Assembly: GCA_030530185.1 (NCBI GenBank)
Contig: JAUMVL010000016.1
Coordinates: forward strand, 1 to 15,287
Length of the DNA stretch: 15,287 bases
Reading direction: 5' to 3'
Source of the DNA: Clostridia bacterium
GTDB taxonomy: Bacteria; Bacillota; Clostridia; Christensenellales; CAG-138
Shown: in pieces, positions 1 to 7,518 of the stretch
Numbering within the stretch: position 1 is the stretch's first letter
How the letters are laid out: every line of letters starts with the position of its first letter
Notes under the pieces: generated by a model
What the model was told of the DNA's origin: nothing
The model's database searches: none
The model's input: the letters and a program-made list of their open reading frames with translations, nothing else
Program-made: the position numbers and the translations under genes

Positions 1-1111
1 TGCTTTCCTCGAGGGTTAGTCCGTCGAGCGCCTGTGCTTCGGAGATTGTGCCGAGGGTCGCGATCGTCATGACCTGCGTCTGCCCACGCGTGAACACGGC
101 GGAGCCATGCGGACGCTCTAAGATGCCGACCTCGCTCCAAATCGGGCGTATCTCATCGAGGGCTCGTCCGTCGGGACGGATCTTATCGTTCGTGATCTTG
201 GAGCGCATGACCTCCTTGGTCATCTGATACAGGATTGCATCAACGTCCTTGGCCACAGCGGGATCGTCCGCCGCAAACTCGGCGATCGTTTCGGCCTTGA
301 CCTGCTCGGTGCGCACCTCGCGCTCATGGCGATCGAAGGTGTCCATCTGCCAACGGACCTTATCGATGGCCCATGCGCGGACCTTTTCGTTCAGTTCGGG
401 ATCGGGCTGATGGATATTGACTTCCATCTTCGGCTTGCCGATCTCCGCCTGAATCTCGGAGATGAACTTGACGATCTTTTTGATTTCCTCGTGCGCAAAC
501 AGGATTGCGCCGAGCATCTCCTCTTCGGTCACCTCATTGGCGCCGGCTTCGACCATCATGACGGCGTCGGCGGTGCCCGCAACCGTCAGCTGCAGACGGC
601 TCTTTTCCCGCTGCTCAAGGTCCGGGTTGAGGATGTATTCCCCGTCGATCATGCCGACCGCAACGGCACCCGTCGGGCCCATGAACGGTGCGTTCGAGAT
701 CGACAGCGCGATCGAAGAACCGAGCATGCCGAGGATATCCGGCTGAATGTCCTGCTCAACGGAGAGAACGGTCGCAATGACCTGCACGTCGTTGTAGAAT
801 CCCTTCGGGAACAACGGGCGAAGCGGACGGTCGATCAGACGGCAGGTCAGAATGGCCTTTTCCGTCGGACGGCCTTCCCGCTTGATGAAGCCGCCCGGGA
901 TCTTGCCGACCGCGTACAGCTTCTCTTCAAACTCAATGGACAGCGGCAGGAAGTCAACGCCGTCACGCGGGGCTTTCGCCACGGTTGCGTTGACCATGAC
1001 CGCAGTACCGCCGCAGCGCACGAGGCAGTTGCCTCCCGCCTGCTCAGCGTACTTACCGGTTTCGACGGTCAGCTTACGGCCGCCGATCATGGTTTCGAAT
1101 ACTCTTTGCAT
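1..1111 (-). CDS. pnp: Polyribonucleotide nucleotidyltransferase (PNPase), N-terminal part, cut by window edge
   Basis: PNPase is a trimeric phosphorolytic 3'-5' exoribonuclease of RNA decay. I translated the minus strand from ATG at 1111. It stays open to the edge for 370 codons, about half of the usual roughly 700 residues. Seen: GGTAV near residue 32, then MEFEEKLYAVGKIPGGF and KREGRPTEKAI, the hallmark of the first RNase PH-like domain. A helical linker domain follows, then KIRPDGRALDEIRPI near residue 310 opening the second RNase PH-like domain, and HGSAVFTRGQTQ close to the edge. The KH and S1 domains would lie outside the window. The start is preceded by AGAGGA at suitable spacing. It lies downstream of rpsO, the classic rpsO-pnp order, separated by a terminator. 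I found no convincing promoter of its own between 1112 and 1193, so it may depend on read-through. No frameshift was seen. Identity is near certain. Confidence 0.97.
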   Translation of the reverse strand, partial: MQRVFETMIGGRKLTVETGKYAEQAGGNCLVRCGGTAVMVNATVAKAPRDGVDFLPLSIEFEEKLYAVGKIPGGFIKREGRPTEKAILTCRLIDRPLRPLFPKGFYNDVQVIATVLSVEQDIQPDILGMLGSSIALSISNAPFMGPTGAVAVGMIDGEYILNPDLEQREKSRLQLTVAGTADAVMMVEAGANEVTEEEMLGAILFAHEEIKKIVKFISEIQAEIGKPKMEVNIHQPDPELNEKVRAWAIDKVRWQMDTFDRHEREVRTEQVKAETIAEFAADDPAVAKDVDAILYQMTKEVMRSKITNDKIRPDGRALDEIRPIWSEVGILERPHGSAVFTRGQTQVMTIATLGTISEAQALDGLTLEES

Positions 1112-1193
1112 CTTTACTTTTCCTCTTTATTTCTATTTTTATGAATGCCGTATTGAAAAGATTGGATAGGCAGAACCCCATTGTCGAACGGGC

Positions 1194-1224
1194 AAAAAAA
1201 GTAAGCGGGGAAAAGCCCCCGCTT
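1194..1224 (-). terminator. Rho-independent terminator between rpsO and pnp
   Basis: Read on the minus strand, a perfect 8-bp stem AAGCGGGG/CCCCGCTT (plus-strand arms 1203-1210 and 1217-1224) closes a 6-base loop. Two bases later come seven T residues (plus-strand A run 1194-1200). It begins 7 bases after the rpsO stop codon. It should end or attenuate rpsO transcripts, with partial read-through into pnp as known for the rpsO-pnp pair in other bacteria. Confidence 0.9.
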
Positions 1225-1231
1225 TTGCTCG

Positions 1232-1486
1232 TTACTTTCTGAGATTCAAAGCAGCGACGATCGCTCTGTAACGCTCGATATCCTTCTCTTTCAGATAGTT
1301 AAGAAGGCCGCGGCGCTTACCGACCATCTTCAAAAGGCCTCTGCGGCTGTGATGGTCCTTCATGTTGAGCTTGAGGTGCTCGTTGAGGTGATTGATACGC
1401 TCGGTCAGAAGTGCAATCTGAACCTCGGGAGAACCCGTGTCGCCTTCATGCAGCGCATGCTTTTCGATGATTTCCTGTTTCGTCAT
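1232..1486 (-). CDS. rpsO: 30S ribosomal protein S15
   Basis: S15 binds the 16S rRNA central domain early in 30S assembly, at a three-way junction and a nearby G-U/G-C step. The 84-residue product has the expected length and conserved blocks: HEGDTGSPEVQIALLTERI near residues 13-31, LNEHLK, KDHHSRRGLLKMVGKRR and LLNYLKEKD. The ATG at 1486 has a strong GGAGG (1496-1500) nine bases upstream. It follows ribF by 95 bases, which hold a promoter (partly inside ribF) and a foldable leader, so it can be expressed apart from the infB operon. A terminator follows immediately. In several bacterial phyla S15 represses its own translation by binding its mRNA leader, and the leader here is consistent with that. 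Nothing in the protein is unusual. Confidence 0.98.
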   Translation of the reverse strand: MTKQEIIEKHALHEGDTGSPEVQIALLTERINHLNEHLKLNMKDHHSRRGLLKMVGKRRGLLNYLKEKDIERYRAIVAALNLRK

Positions 1487-1495
1487 ACTATGTTT

Positions 1496-1572
1496 CCTCC
1501 ATTTTTATTAGAATCCCCGTAAACAGCGTTGCGCGTCGGAGAGTCGCATCAACCCAGCCTACGGATCAAACT
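1496..1572 (-). promoter_or_regulatory. Putative structured rpsO leader with loop complementary to the ribosome binding site
   Basis: I folded the minus-strand leader by hand. Outer helix: ATCCGTA (1560-1566) with TACGGGGAT (1513-1521), seven pairs with a 2-base bulge. Inner hairpin: GTTG-A-TGCG (1545-1553) with CGCGCAAC (1528-1535), eight pairs with one bulged A and a 9-base loop (1536-1544). The loop holds TCTCC (1538-1542), which can pair with the rpsO Shine-Dalgarno GGAGG (1496-1500) using one G-U pair, giving a potential pseudoknot that hides the ribosome binding site. A GGC/GCT pairing at 1526-1528 or nearby may add a G-U/G-C step of the sort S15 recognises. That this is an S15-responsive element is inference; no covariation was examined. 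Confidence 0.5.
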
Positions 1573-1578
1573 CGATAT

Positions 1579-1607
1579 AGTTTACCACAGGTTTGCAAAG
1601 TTGTAAA
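1579..1607 (-). promoter_or_regulatory. Sigma-A-type promoter for rpsO, overlapping the ribF 3' end
   Basis: On the minus strand, TTTACA (1602-1607; 5 of 6 matches to TTGACA) is separated by exactly 17 bases from TAAACT (1579-1584; 4 of 6 matches to TATAAT). A TGG just upstream of the -10 gives an extended -10 element. The -35 lies in the last codons of ribF and the -10 covers its stop codon. The predicted start near 1572 falls just before the 5' strand of the outer leader helix, which supports the pairing of promoter and leader. Confidence 0.7.
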
Positions 1608-2499
1608 CACTTTTTTCGTTTTCTGCGAAAACTTTTTTTGCTTGCAAGGCATCCCGTCCGATCTGTTCGGTCAAAAGCTCCGTTGATCGGAATCGAACCT
1701 CACCGCGAAGCCGCTTGAGGAACAGGATCGAAACCGCTTTTCCGTACAGCTCCAGATTGGCATCGGGAACATGCGTTTCGACCGTGCACCGCTCTCCCCC
1801 AACCGTCGGGTTGCTGCCGATGTTCGTGACCGCAGGATACAGCTTTCCATTCCATAAAAGCGCCGTCGCATAAACGCCGTCCTTTGGCAAAATCTGCTTG
1901 CCGGGATCGACATTTGCGGTCGGATAGCCGAACGTGCGTCCAAGCGCCTTGTTGTGCACGACCGGCCCGGTCAATAGGTACGGACGCGCGAGCATTGCGT
2001 TCGCTGCATCCAAATCGCCGTCTTTCAGCGCCTCCCGCACGCGCGTGGACGAGCATGGTTCACCCAGATACAGTACGGGATCGAGTACCTCGACGCGAAA
2101 CCCAAGTTGCTCGCCAAGCGCGCGTAAAAGCGCTCCGTCCCCCTTTGCGGCGTGACCAAAGCGGAAATCGTAACCGCATACAATCGTCGAAATCCTGCCG
2201 TTATAGCGCGTCATCAGCATCTGTATGAACGCTTCGGGCGACTGCTCGGAAAAAGCCTTGGTAAACGGCACCGCATCGATGCGGTCGATGCCGGCTGACC
2301 GGCACAGCACGGTACGCTGCTCCGGCGTCGACACATAGTCGAACGAGCCGGAAAACACCTCGCGCGGGTGATTGAGATAGGTGAATACGACGGCTGTATC
2401 GCCGTCGGCACGGGCAAGATCGGCCGCACGGGCGAGCAGGGCACGGTGGCCCAGATGCACGCCGTCAAACATGCCGAGCGCAATCACGAATTGTTTCAT
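1582..2499 (-). CDS. ribF: Bifunctional riboflavin kinase / FAD synthetase
   Basis: RibF phosphorylates riboflavin to FMN and then adenylylates FMN to FAD in the cytoplasm. At 305 residues it matches the usual bifunctional length. The N-terminal nucleotidyltransferase domain shows GMFDGVHLGH at residues 9-18, the HxGH-type ATP site, and later SSTRVREAL near residues 150-158. The C-terminal flavokinase domain has GRTFGYPTANV near residue 188, with the PTAN flavin/ATP motif, and GSNPTVGG. The start ATG overlaps the truB stop in ATGA, preceded by GGAGA, so translation is coupled to truB. This is the usual position at the end of the nusA-infB operon. Its 3' end carries the rpsO promoter. No defects were seen. 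Confidence 0.96.
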   Translation of the reverse strand: MKQFVIALGMFDGVHLGHRALLARAADLARADGDTAVVFTYLNHPREVFSGSFDYVSTPEQRTVLCRSAGIDRIDAVPFTKAFSEQSPEAFIQMLMTRYNGRISTIVCGYDFRFGHAAKGDGALLRALGEQLGFRVEVLDPVLYLGEPCSSTRVREALKDGDLDAANAMLARPYLLTGPVVHNKALGRTFGYPTANVDPGKQILPKDGVYATALLWNGKLYPAVTNIGSNPTVGGERCTVETHVPDANLELYGKAVSILFLKRLRGEVRFRSTELLTEQIGRDALQAKKVFAENEKSVYNFANLW

Positions 2500-3374
2500 A
2501 TCGTCTCCGAATATAGGTTGACCGTCAGACGTGCGCTGCCGTTTTCGATTACGCCGATGCCCAGGAACGTTCCGTCCGCATAGAGCCGCACCGTTCCGTC
2601 CTGTGCGCCGCGAACGGTTGTTTCCAGCCCGTTCAAAGTCGGTTTTTTCCGATCCGCGGCAAGCGCATGCATTGGAAGAAATCGAAGCGCCTCTTCGCAG
2701 GAAATCAGCGTTTGGCCAAGCGTTCCGTGTTCTTTGTGTTCTTTCAGCTCTGCGATCGTATAGGAGTGATCCAGCGTGAAGTCACCCGATGTGGTGCGCA
2801 GCAAAAAGGCCATGTGTGCCGGAACGCCGATTGCATCCCCGATATCGGCACAGAGCGTCCGGATATACGTTCCTCGTGTACAGCCGATTGTCAGCAAAAA
2901 CCGATTCTCTCCCGTCTGCTCGCCAAGCTCCAACCGGTCGATGCATACCGGACGACGCTTCTCAGGGATCTGAACCCCGGCTCGCGCCAGATCATACAGT
3001 TTTTTTCCGTTATACTTCAACGCCGAATACATCGGCGCAACCTGTTCGATATCGCCCAAAAAATGCGGCAATACCGCTTCCAGTTCTGTTCGCATCACGA
3101 TTTGGTCGGACCGCCGTATGACCTCGCCCTGCGCGTCTTGCGAGTCGGTTGCGATGCCGAATGCAATTTCCGCGACGTATTCCTTGTGCTTATCAACCAG
3201 ATAATCAAACAGCCGCACGGCGCGTCCAACGCACACCGGCAGAACGCCCGCCGCCTCGGGATCGAGCGTGCCGAGATGACCGACGCGCTTCGTATCATAC
3301 AACTTTCGCACATCCACCACGGCGTCGCTTGACGACATGGCGGGCGGCTTCAGGATCGGGACGATGCCTTCCAT
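2496..3374 (-). CDS. truB: tRNA pseudouridine(55) synthase TruB
   Basis: TruB converts U55 in the T loop of tRNAs to pseudouridine and helps tRNA fold. The 292-residue product starts with a KPPAMSSSDAV segment (residues 9-19), matching the family KPxGxSS motif. It then has GHLGTLDPEAAGVLP at residues 32-46, with catalytic Asp38. GCTRGTYIRTLCADIG in the middle is another family block. The C-terminal ~60 residues match the position of the PUA-like RNA-binding domain. The start ATG lies inside the end of nrnA (25-base overlap), with GGTGA close upstream and AAGGAG further away. The stop overlaps the ribF start. Length and motifs leave little doubt about function. Confidence 0.96.
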   Translation of the reverse strand: MEGIVPILKPPAMSSSDAVVDVRKLYDTKRVGHLGTLDPEAAGVLPVCVGRAVRLFDYLVDKHKEYVAEIAFGIATDSQDAQGEVIRRSDQIVMRTELEAVLPHFLGDIEQVAPMYSALKYNGKKLYDLARAGVQIPEKRRPVCIDRLELGEQTGENRFLLTIGCTRGTYIRTLCADIGDAIGVPAHMAFLLRTTSGDFTLDHSYTIAELKEHKEHGTLGQTLISCEEALRFLPMHALAADRKKPTLNGLETTVRGAQDGTVRLYADGTFLGIGVIENGSARLTVNLYSETI

Positions 3375-4327
3375 TGCTTCACCGCCAAAAAAAGCTCCTT
3401 CAAAACCGCTTCCTTCGCTGCTTCAATCGGACCTTGCAGCGTCAGCCCTGCTGCGCGCTGATGTCCGCCGCCGTTGAATTTTTGTGCAATCACGGATACA
3501 TCTGCACCGCGCTTGGAGCGAAGGCTTCCACGGATCTTGCCGTCCGACGATTCCCGCAGCGTACAGGCTATCTCGACCGGCTCCATGTCGCGCAAATAAT
3601 CAATCAGTCCCTCACAATCCGCCTCCGTGGCTCGTGCCGCACGCAGATCGTCGTTTGTGATGCAGGCAATTGCAACGGCGTCCTGTTCATACAATTCCAT
3701 CGTCCCGAGCGTATGCGCAATCAAGCGGGCCTTGCACACCGGCATGGTTCGAAACAGCCGCCGGTTCAGTTCGGGCAGTTCGATTCCCGTTTCGACAAGC
3801 TCAGCAGCGATGCGAAACGTGTCCGGCGTTGTGTTGGAATAGGAAAAATTGCCGGTATCGGTTGCGATCCCCGCAAACAAACATGTTGCGATGTCCCTGG
3901 TAATCATGACCGACATTGCGCGCAAAAGCCGTTCGATCAGCTCTGCGGTCGCCGCAACATCCTCAACCCAGTCGCCATCCTTTGTATTTTTGGGGTTTGT
4001 TCCGTGATGATCAATGCAGAAGCGATAGGGCGCCTGTTCCAGCAGCGGCTCGAGCGCATCGGTACGGGCATGATCCCCGCAGTCGATATAGATCGCTGCC
4101 TCGGGAATCGGATCCACCGTATGCACGATCGTTTCGCTTCCGGGCAGAAAGCGCAAGTATGGCGGAACCGGATCGACGCACGCGACAATCGCCTTTTTCC
4201 CAAGCTGTATCAAAGCGAGCCGTAAAGCAAGGCAAGAGCCCAACGTGTCACCGTCGGGTGAGCGATGGGCTGCCAGAACGAAGTCGTTGTGCGCTTCGAT
4301 AAAATGTTTTGCGGTCAAAAGGTTCAT
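3350..4327 (-). CDS. nrnA: DHH/DHHA1 phosphoesterase, NrnA-type oligoribonuclease / pAp phosphatase
   Basis: NrnA degrades short RNA oligonucleotides (nano-RNA) and can dephosphorylate 3'-phosphoadenosine 5'-phosphate, replacing Orn in Gram-positive bacteria. The 325-residue protein carries the DHH-family metal motifs: HRSPDGDTLGS with H21, D25 and D27; IDCGDHARTD with D82; IDHHGTN with D106-H107-H108; and GIATDTGNF. The C-terminal DHHA1 substrate-binding domain has GGGHQRAAG. The ATG overlaps the rbfA stop as ATGA. Placement between rbfA and truB is typical in Clostridia. It fits the RNA-turnover theme with pnp downstream. Some family members act on cyclic dinucleotide products, which sequence alone cannot exclude. 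Confidence 0.92.
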   Translation of the reverse strand: MNLLTAKHFIEAHNDFVLAAHRSPDGDTLGSCLALRLALIQLGKKAIVACVDPVPPYLRFLPGSETIVHTVDPIPEAAIYIDCGDHARTDALEPLLEQAPYRFCIDHHGTNPKNTKDGDWVEDVAATAELIERLLRAMSVMITRDIATCLFAGIATDTGNFSYSNTTPDTFRIAAELVETGIELPELNRRLFRTMPVCKARLIAHTLGTMELYEQDAVAIACITNDDLRAARATEADCEGLIDYLRDMEPVEIACTLRESSDGKIRGSLRSKRGADVSVIAQKFNGGGHQRAAGLTLQGPIEAAKEAVLKELFLAVKQWKASSRS

Positions 4328-4701
4328 TCTTCCGGGTCCTCGGACTCCTGCGGTTCGTCCTTATGCAGCGAGCGCAGAACCTCCGCAATGTGCACGGAAT
4401 AGGCGATCGAATCGTCGCCGACAAACTTGATCTGCGGAACGCGCCGGATCGTCATGCGATTGCCGACCTCGTGCTGAATGAATCCTGCGGCATGGTTCAG
4501 GGCGGCAACGGCCTCCTTTGCCGCTTCTTCGTTCTCACCGTACACGGAAACACGCGCCTTCGCATATTTCAGATCCTGCGTAACCTCCATGGACGTGATG
4601 GATGTCACGGTCGGAATGCGCGGATCCTTCATCTCGAAGATAATCGAGCTGACCGTTTTTTTGAGCTCCTCTGCGAGCCGTTCCATTCGTACCTTTGCCA
4701 T
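4324..4701 (-). CDS. rbfA: 30S ribosome-binding factor A
   Basis: RbfA binds immature 30S subunits near the decoding region and helps 16S rRNA 5'-end maturation and cold adaptation. From ATG at 4701 the protein has 125 residues, the family length. It shows MERLAEELKKTVSSII at the N terminus, then KDPRIPTVTSITSMEVTQD and a KH-like core ending with DDSIAYSVHIAEVLRSL. The frame is open for 28 further codons upstream, but that extension lies in infB and resembles nothing. The chosen ATG shares one base with the infB stop (TAATG), and GGAGG lies about 13 bases upstream. The stop overlaps the nrnA start. Identity is firm. Confidence 0.94.
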   Translation of the reverse strand: MAKVRMERLAEELKKTVSSIIFEMKDPRIPTVTSITSMEVTQDLKYAKARVSVYGENEEAAKEAVAALNHAAGFIQHEVGNRMTIRRVPQIKFVGDDSIAYSVHIAEVLRSLHKDEPQESEDPEE

Positions 4702-7205
4702 TAGCGCTGCACTTCCTCCATCGTATAGCATTCGATCACATCGTCGACCAGAATATCGTTGAAGTTCTCGATCGAGATGCCGCACTCATAGCCGGCAAGG
4801 ACTTCCTTAGCATCGTCCTTAAAGCGCTTCAGCGAAGCAATCTTGCCGTCGTGCACGACAATGCCGCCGCGGACCACACGAATCTGCGCATTGCGGACCA
4901 CCTTGCCCTCGTTGACATACGCGCCGGCAATCGTTCCGACGCCGGAGATGCGGAACGTGTTGCGCACCGTGCAGCGGCCGAGATCGACCTCCTGGAATAC
5001 CGGCTTGAACATGCCCTTCATCGCGTTTTCAACGTCTTCGATCGCGTTGTAAATGACGCGGTAGGTACGCACGTCGACATGCTCCTTCTCCGCCGTAGCG
5101 CGCGCCGTGGAATCCGGACGCACGTTGAAGCCGATGACGATCGCGTTCGATGCCGATGCAAACATGATATCGCTGCCGGTAATCGCGCCGACGCCGCTGT
5201 GGATCACACGGACGCGAACCTCGTCGTTCGACAGCTTTTCGAGTGCCTGCTTAACGGCTTCGACCGAGCCGGTTACGTCAGCCTTGACGATCAGGTTCAG
5301 GCTCTTCAACTCGCCTTCTGCCATCTGGCTGAACAGATCGTCGAGCGAAACCTTCTGCTGCTGCTTGATCTGCGCCGCCTTAATGCGGTCGCGGCGTTCC
5401 TCCGCCACCTGCCGGTTCAGCTTGTCGTCGTCTGCGGCAAACAGCATGTCGCCCGCTGCCGGAACCTCGTTAAAGCCGAGGACCTCGACCGGCGTGGACG
5501 GGCCTGCCGCATTGACCGAGCGGCCCTTGTCGTCCATCATTGCGCGGACTCTGCCGTATGCCGTGCCGGCAACGATCGTATCGCCCTTATGCAGCGTACC
5601 GTTCTGAACGAGTACCGTTGCAACGGGGCCGCGCGCCTTGTCCAGCTCGGCCTCGATGATCGTGCCTTTGGCGAGACGATCCGGGTTGGCCTTGAGCTCG
5701 AGGACGTCCGCCTGCAGCAGAACCATTTCAAGCAGGCTGTCGAGGTTGATCTGCTTCTTGGCCGAAACCGGCACGCAGATCGTATCGCCGCCCCATTCCT
5801 CGGAAACGAGCCCGTATTCGGTCAACTGCTGTTTGACGCGATCGGGATCCGCGGTATCGCGGTCGATCTTGTTGATCGCAACGACGATCGGGACATTCGC
5901 AGCCTTGGCATGGTTGATTGCTTCGATCGTCTGCGGCATGATACCGTCATCTGCCGCCACAACGAGGATTACGATATCCGTAACCTGTGCGCCGCGGGCA
6001 CGCATCGCGGTGAACGCTTCGTGACCCGGTGTATCGATGAACGTAATCTGGCGGCCGTTCAGCGTAACGGTATAGGCGCCGATGTGCTGCGTAATGCCGC
6101 CCGCTTCGCCCGCGGTAACGTGCGAGTTGCGGATCGCATCGAGCAGCGACGTCTTACCATGGTCGACATGGCCCATGATCGTGACGACCGGCGGACGCGG
6201 TTTGAGCTTATCTTCGGGATCGGCATCCTCTGCCGCGTCAATGAGGACCTCCTCAAACGTCTTGGCAATCTGCTGTTCGAGCGTGATGCCGAATTCGCCC
6301 GCGATCAGCTCGCAGGTATCAAAGTCGATTTCCTGATTGATGTTGGTGATAATGCCGAGCATCAGCAGCTTCTTTAAGAGTTCATTGGCGGGCTTGCCGA
6401 GCTTTTCGGACAATTCCTTAACGGTAATCGTTTCGCTCGTAATCACCGCGTGATCGATCACAACCGGCGCGGGCTTTGGTGCCTGCTCGCTCTGTGATCC
6501 GCGTTTCACCTTGCGGCGGTTGCCCATTTGGGTGTCATCCTCCCATCCGCGTGCGGACGGGCCTGCTTCCTTCTGCATAGTCTTCTTGTTCTTTGCCTTC
6601 TTATCCTGATTCTCGTAATTCTTTTTCTTGTCGGTTCTGGACCGCTCCGCCGATGCCGGTGTGTTGATGACCACCGCACGCTGTCCGGATGATGCCTGTT
6701 GTGCGCCCTGATTGCGGTTCCCCTGCGGTTTTGCATCGGTGCGCGGCGGACGGTTGTCGGTACGCGGCGGGCGCGCATCCCCCTGCGGACGCGCATCGGT
6801 GCGCGGCGGACGGCTGTCGATACGCGGCGGGCGCGCATCGGTGCGCTGCGGACGCGGCATCTCCTGCGCCTTCGGCTGCTCCGGGGTCTCGACGGTCGGT
6901 TCCGGCTCGGGCTCGGGCTGCTTGACGGGTTCCGGTGCGGGCTCCGGCTCCGACGCTTCCTCCTCGCCGCCGACATGCACAGCCAAATCCTCGTCGCTGG
7001 CCAGAATCGATGCGAGACGCTCCTTGCGTTCCTGCTCCAGTCGCGCGGCCTTTTCGGCCTCCTCCCGATCGATCAGTTTGCCCTCGGAACGGCGCGCGGA
7101 TTCCAACAGCTTGCTAAGATTCGACTTGGTGGTTTCCACCGTCGTCAAAAGCAGCTGCAGATCTTCTTTTAATTCTTTTGCCGAATCCAAATAACTCATT
7201 GCCAT
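4701..7205 (-). CDS. infB: Translation initiation factor IF-2
   Basis: IF-2 is the GTPase that positions initiator tRNA on the 30S subunit and promotes subunit joining. The 834-residue protein has a charged, probably coiled-coil N terminus (residues 1-70), then a Pro/Glu-rich and arginine-rich linker with RPPRTDA-type repeats (118-163). Next is a basic stretch, and an IF2_N-type subdomain near 255-310. The G domain has GHVDHGKT (345-352), DTPGH (391-395), NKID (445-448) and a later SAK. Domains II to IV extend to the C terminus. ATG at 7205 is preceded by GGGGGT six bases away; a second ATG two codons later is spaced less well. It follows the L7Ae gene by 16 bases and shares a base with rbfA. 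The low-complexity linker is the only unusual part. Confidence 0.97.
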   Translation of the reverse strand: MAMSYLDSAKELKEDLQLLLTTVETTKSNLSKLLESARRSEGKLIDREEAEKAARLEQERKERLASILASDEDLAVHVGGEEEASEPEPAPEPVKQPEPEPEPTVETPEQPKAQEMPRPQRTDARPPRIDSRPPRTDARPQGDARPPRTDNRPPRTDAKPQGNRNQGAQQASSGQRAVVINTPASAERSRTDKKKNYENQDKKAKNKKTMQKEAGPSARGWEDDTQMGNRRKVKRGSQSEQAPKPAPVVIDHAVITSETITVKELSEKLGKPANELLKKLLMLGIITNINQEIDFDTCELIAGEFGITLEQQIAKTFEEVLIDAAEDADPEDKLKPRPPVVTIMGHVDHGKTSLLDAIRNSHVTAGEAGGITQHIGAYTVTLNGRQITFIDTPGHEAFTAMRARGAQVTDIVILVVAADDGIMPQTIEAINHAKAANVPIVVAINKIDRDTADPDRVKQQLTEYGLVSEEWGGDTICVPVSAKKQINLDSLLEMVLLQADVLELKANPDRLAKGTIIEAELDKARGPVATVLVQNGTLHKGDTIVAGTAYGRVRAMMDDKGRSVNAAGPSTPVEVLGFNEVPAAGDMLFAADDDKLNRQVAEERRDRIKAAQIKQQQKVSLDDLFSQMAEGELKSLNLIVKADVTGSVEAVKQALEKLSNDEVRVRVIHSGVGAITGSDIMFASASNAIVIGFNVRPDSTARATAEKEHVDVRTYRVIYNAIEDVENAMKGMFKPVFQEVDLGRCTVRNTFRISGVGTIAGAYVNEGKVVRNAQIRVVRGGIVVHDGKIASLKRFKDDAKEVLAGYECGISIENFNDILVDDVIECYTMEEVQR
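6717..6854 (-). repeat. Degenerate 21-base tandem repeat inside infB encoding RPPRTDA-like units
   Basis: The coding strand of infB residues 118-163 contains about six consecutive units reading RPQRTDA, RPPRIDS, RPPRTDA, RPQGDA, RPPRTDN and RPPRTDA, followed by KPQGN. Most units are 21 bases long; one is shortened to 18. The units are near-identical at the DNA level and GC-rich, so copy number could vary by slippage. The linker of IF-2 varies widely between species, and this stretch is probably unstructured and positively charged. Confidence 0.85.
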
Positions 7206-7221
7206 AGTTTACCCCCGCTGT

Positions 7222-7518
7222 TCAATCTTGGCTCAAAAGCCCTTCTATCATCTTTCGAAATGCTTCATCTGTAACCGCCATGACGATGCGGCTCGGCTTG
7301 CCGATCGCTTCGCCGACGGTCTCCGTTCGATAAAGCGGAATGTTGTAGTGTTCGCACAAGGCGGCATACTGCGACTTTGTCGCATCTGAAGCGCTGTTTT
7401 CCAGCAAAACGAGCTTTGCTTTTCCGCTGCGGATCGCCTTTTCGCACGCGAATGCGCCGCTCTGCGCCTTCCCTGCCTTCATGCAGAGCCCGATCGCATT
7501 ATACAGTCGGTTCTGCAT
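7222..7518 (-). CDS. ylxQ: L7Ae-family RNA-binding protein (YlxQ-like)
   Basis: This 98-residue protein belongs to the L7Ae/L30e/YlxQ group, small kink-turn RNA-binding proteins of largely unknown role encoded between ylxR and infB. Seen: LYNAIGLCMKAGKAQSG at the N terminus, CEKAIRSGKAKLVLLENSAS in the middle (a typical L7Ae core), then YNIPLYRTETVGEAIGKPSR and a C-terminal helix. I chose ATG at 7518, with AGGAG seven bases upstream (7526-7530). A TTG two codons earlier would abut that site. The gene overlaps ylxR by 20 bases, indicating translational coupling, and stops 16 bases before infB. Family assignment is strong; the exact RNA target cannot be told. Confidence 0.9.
   Translation of the reverse strand: MQNRLYNAIGLCMKAGKAQSGAFACEKAIRSGKAKLVLLENSASDATKSQYAALCEHYNIPLYRTETVGEAIGKPSRIVMAVTDEAFRKMIEGLLSQD

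Noticed and set aside
326..1144. Plus-strand open frame opposite pnp
   Set aside because: The minus frame gives unbroken PNPase with its conserved motifs; the plus frame is a shadow.
3149..4225. Plus-strand open frame opposite truB and nrnA
   Set aside because: Both minus-strand genes have complete catalytic motifs; the plus frame has none and no Shine-Dalgarno that I could see.
4702..4785. N-terminal extension of rbfA by 28 codons
   Set aside because: The extension lies inside infB and has no similarity to RbfA. The ATG at 4701 gives the normal length and a TAATG coupling.
4695..6377. Long plus-strand open frame of 560 codons opposite infB
   Set aside because: It is antisense to a certain infB. 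Its translation is rich in Arg, Asp, Leu and Val as expected from a mirrored GC-biased frame, and no family motif is visible.
6717..6854. CRISPR-like array
   Set aside because: The repeats are contiguous in-frame codon repeats of infB with no spacers.
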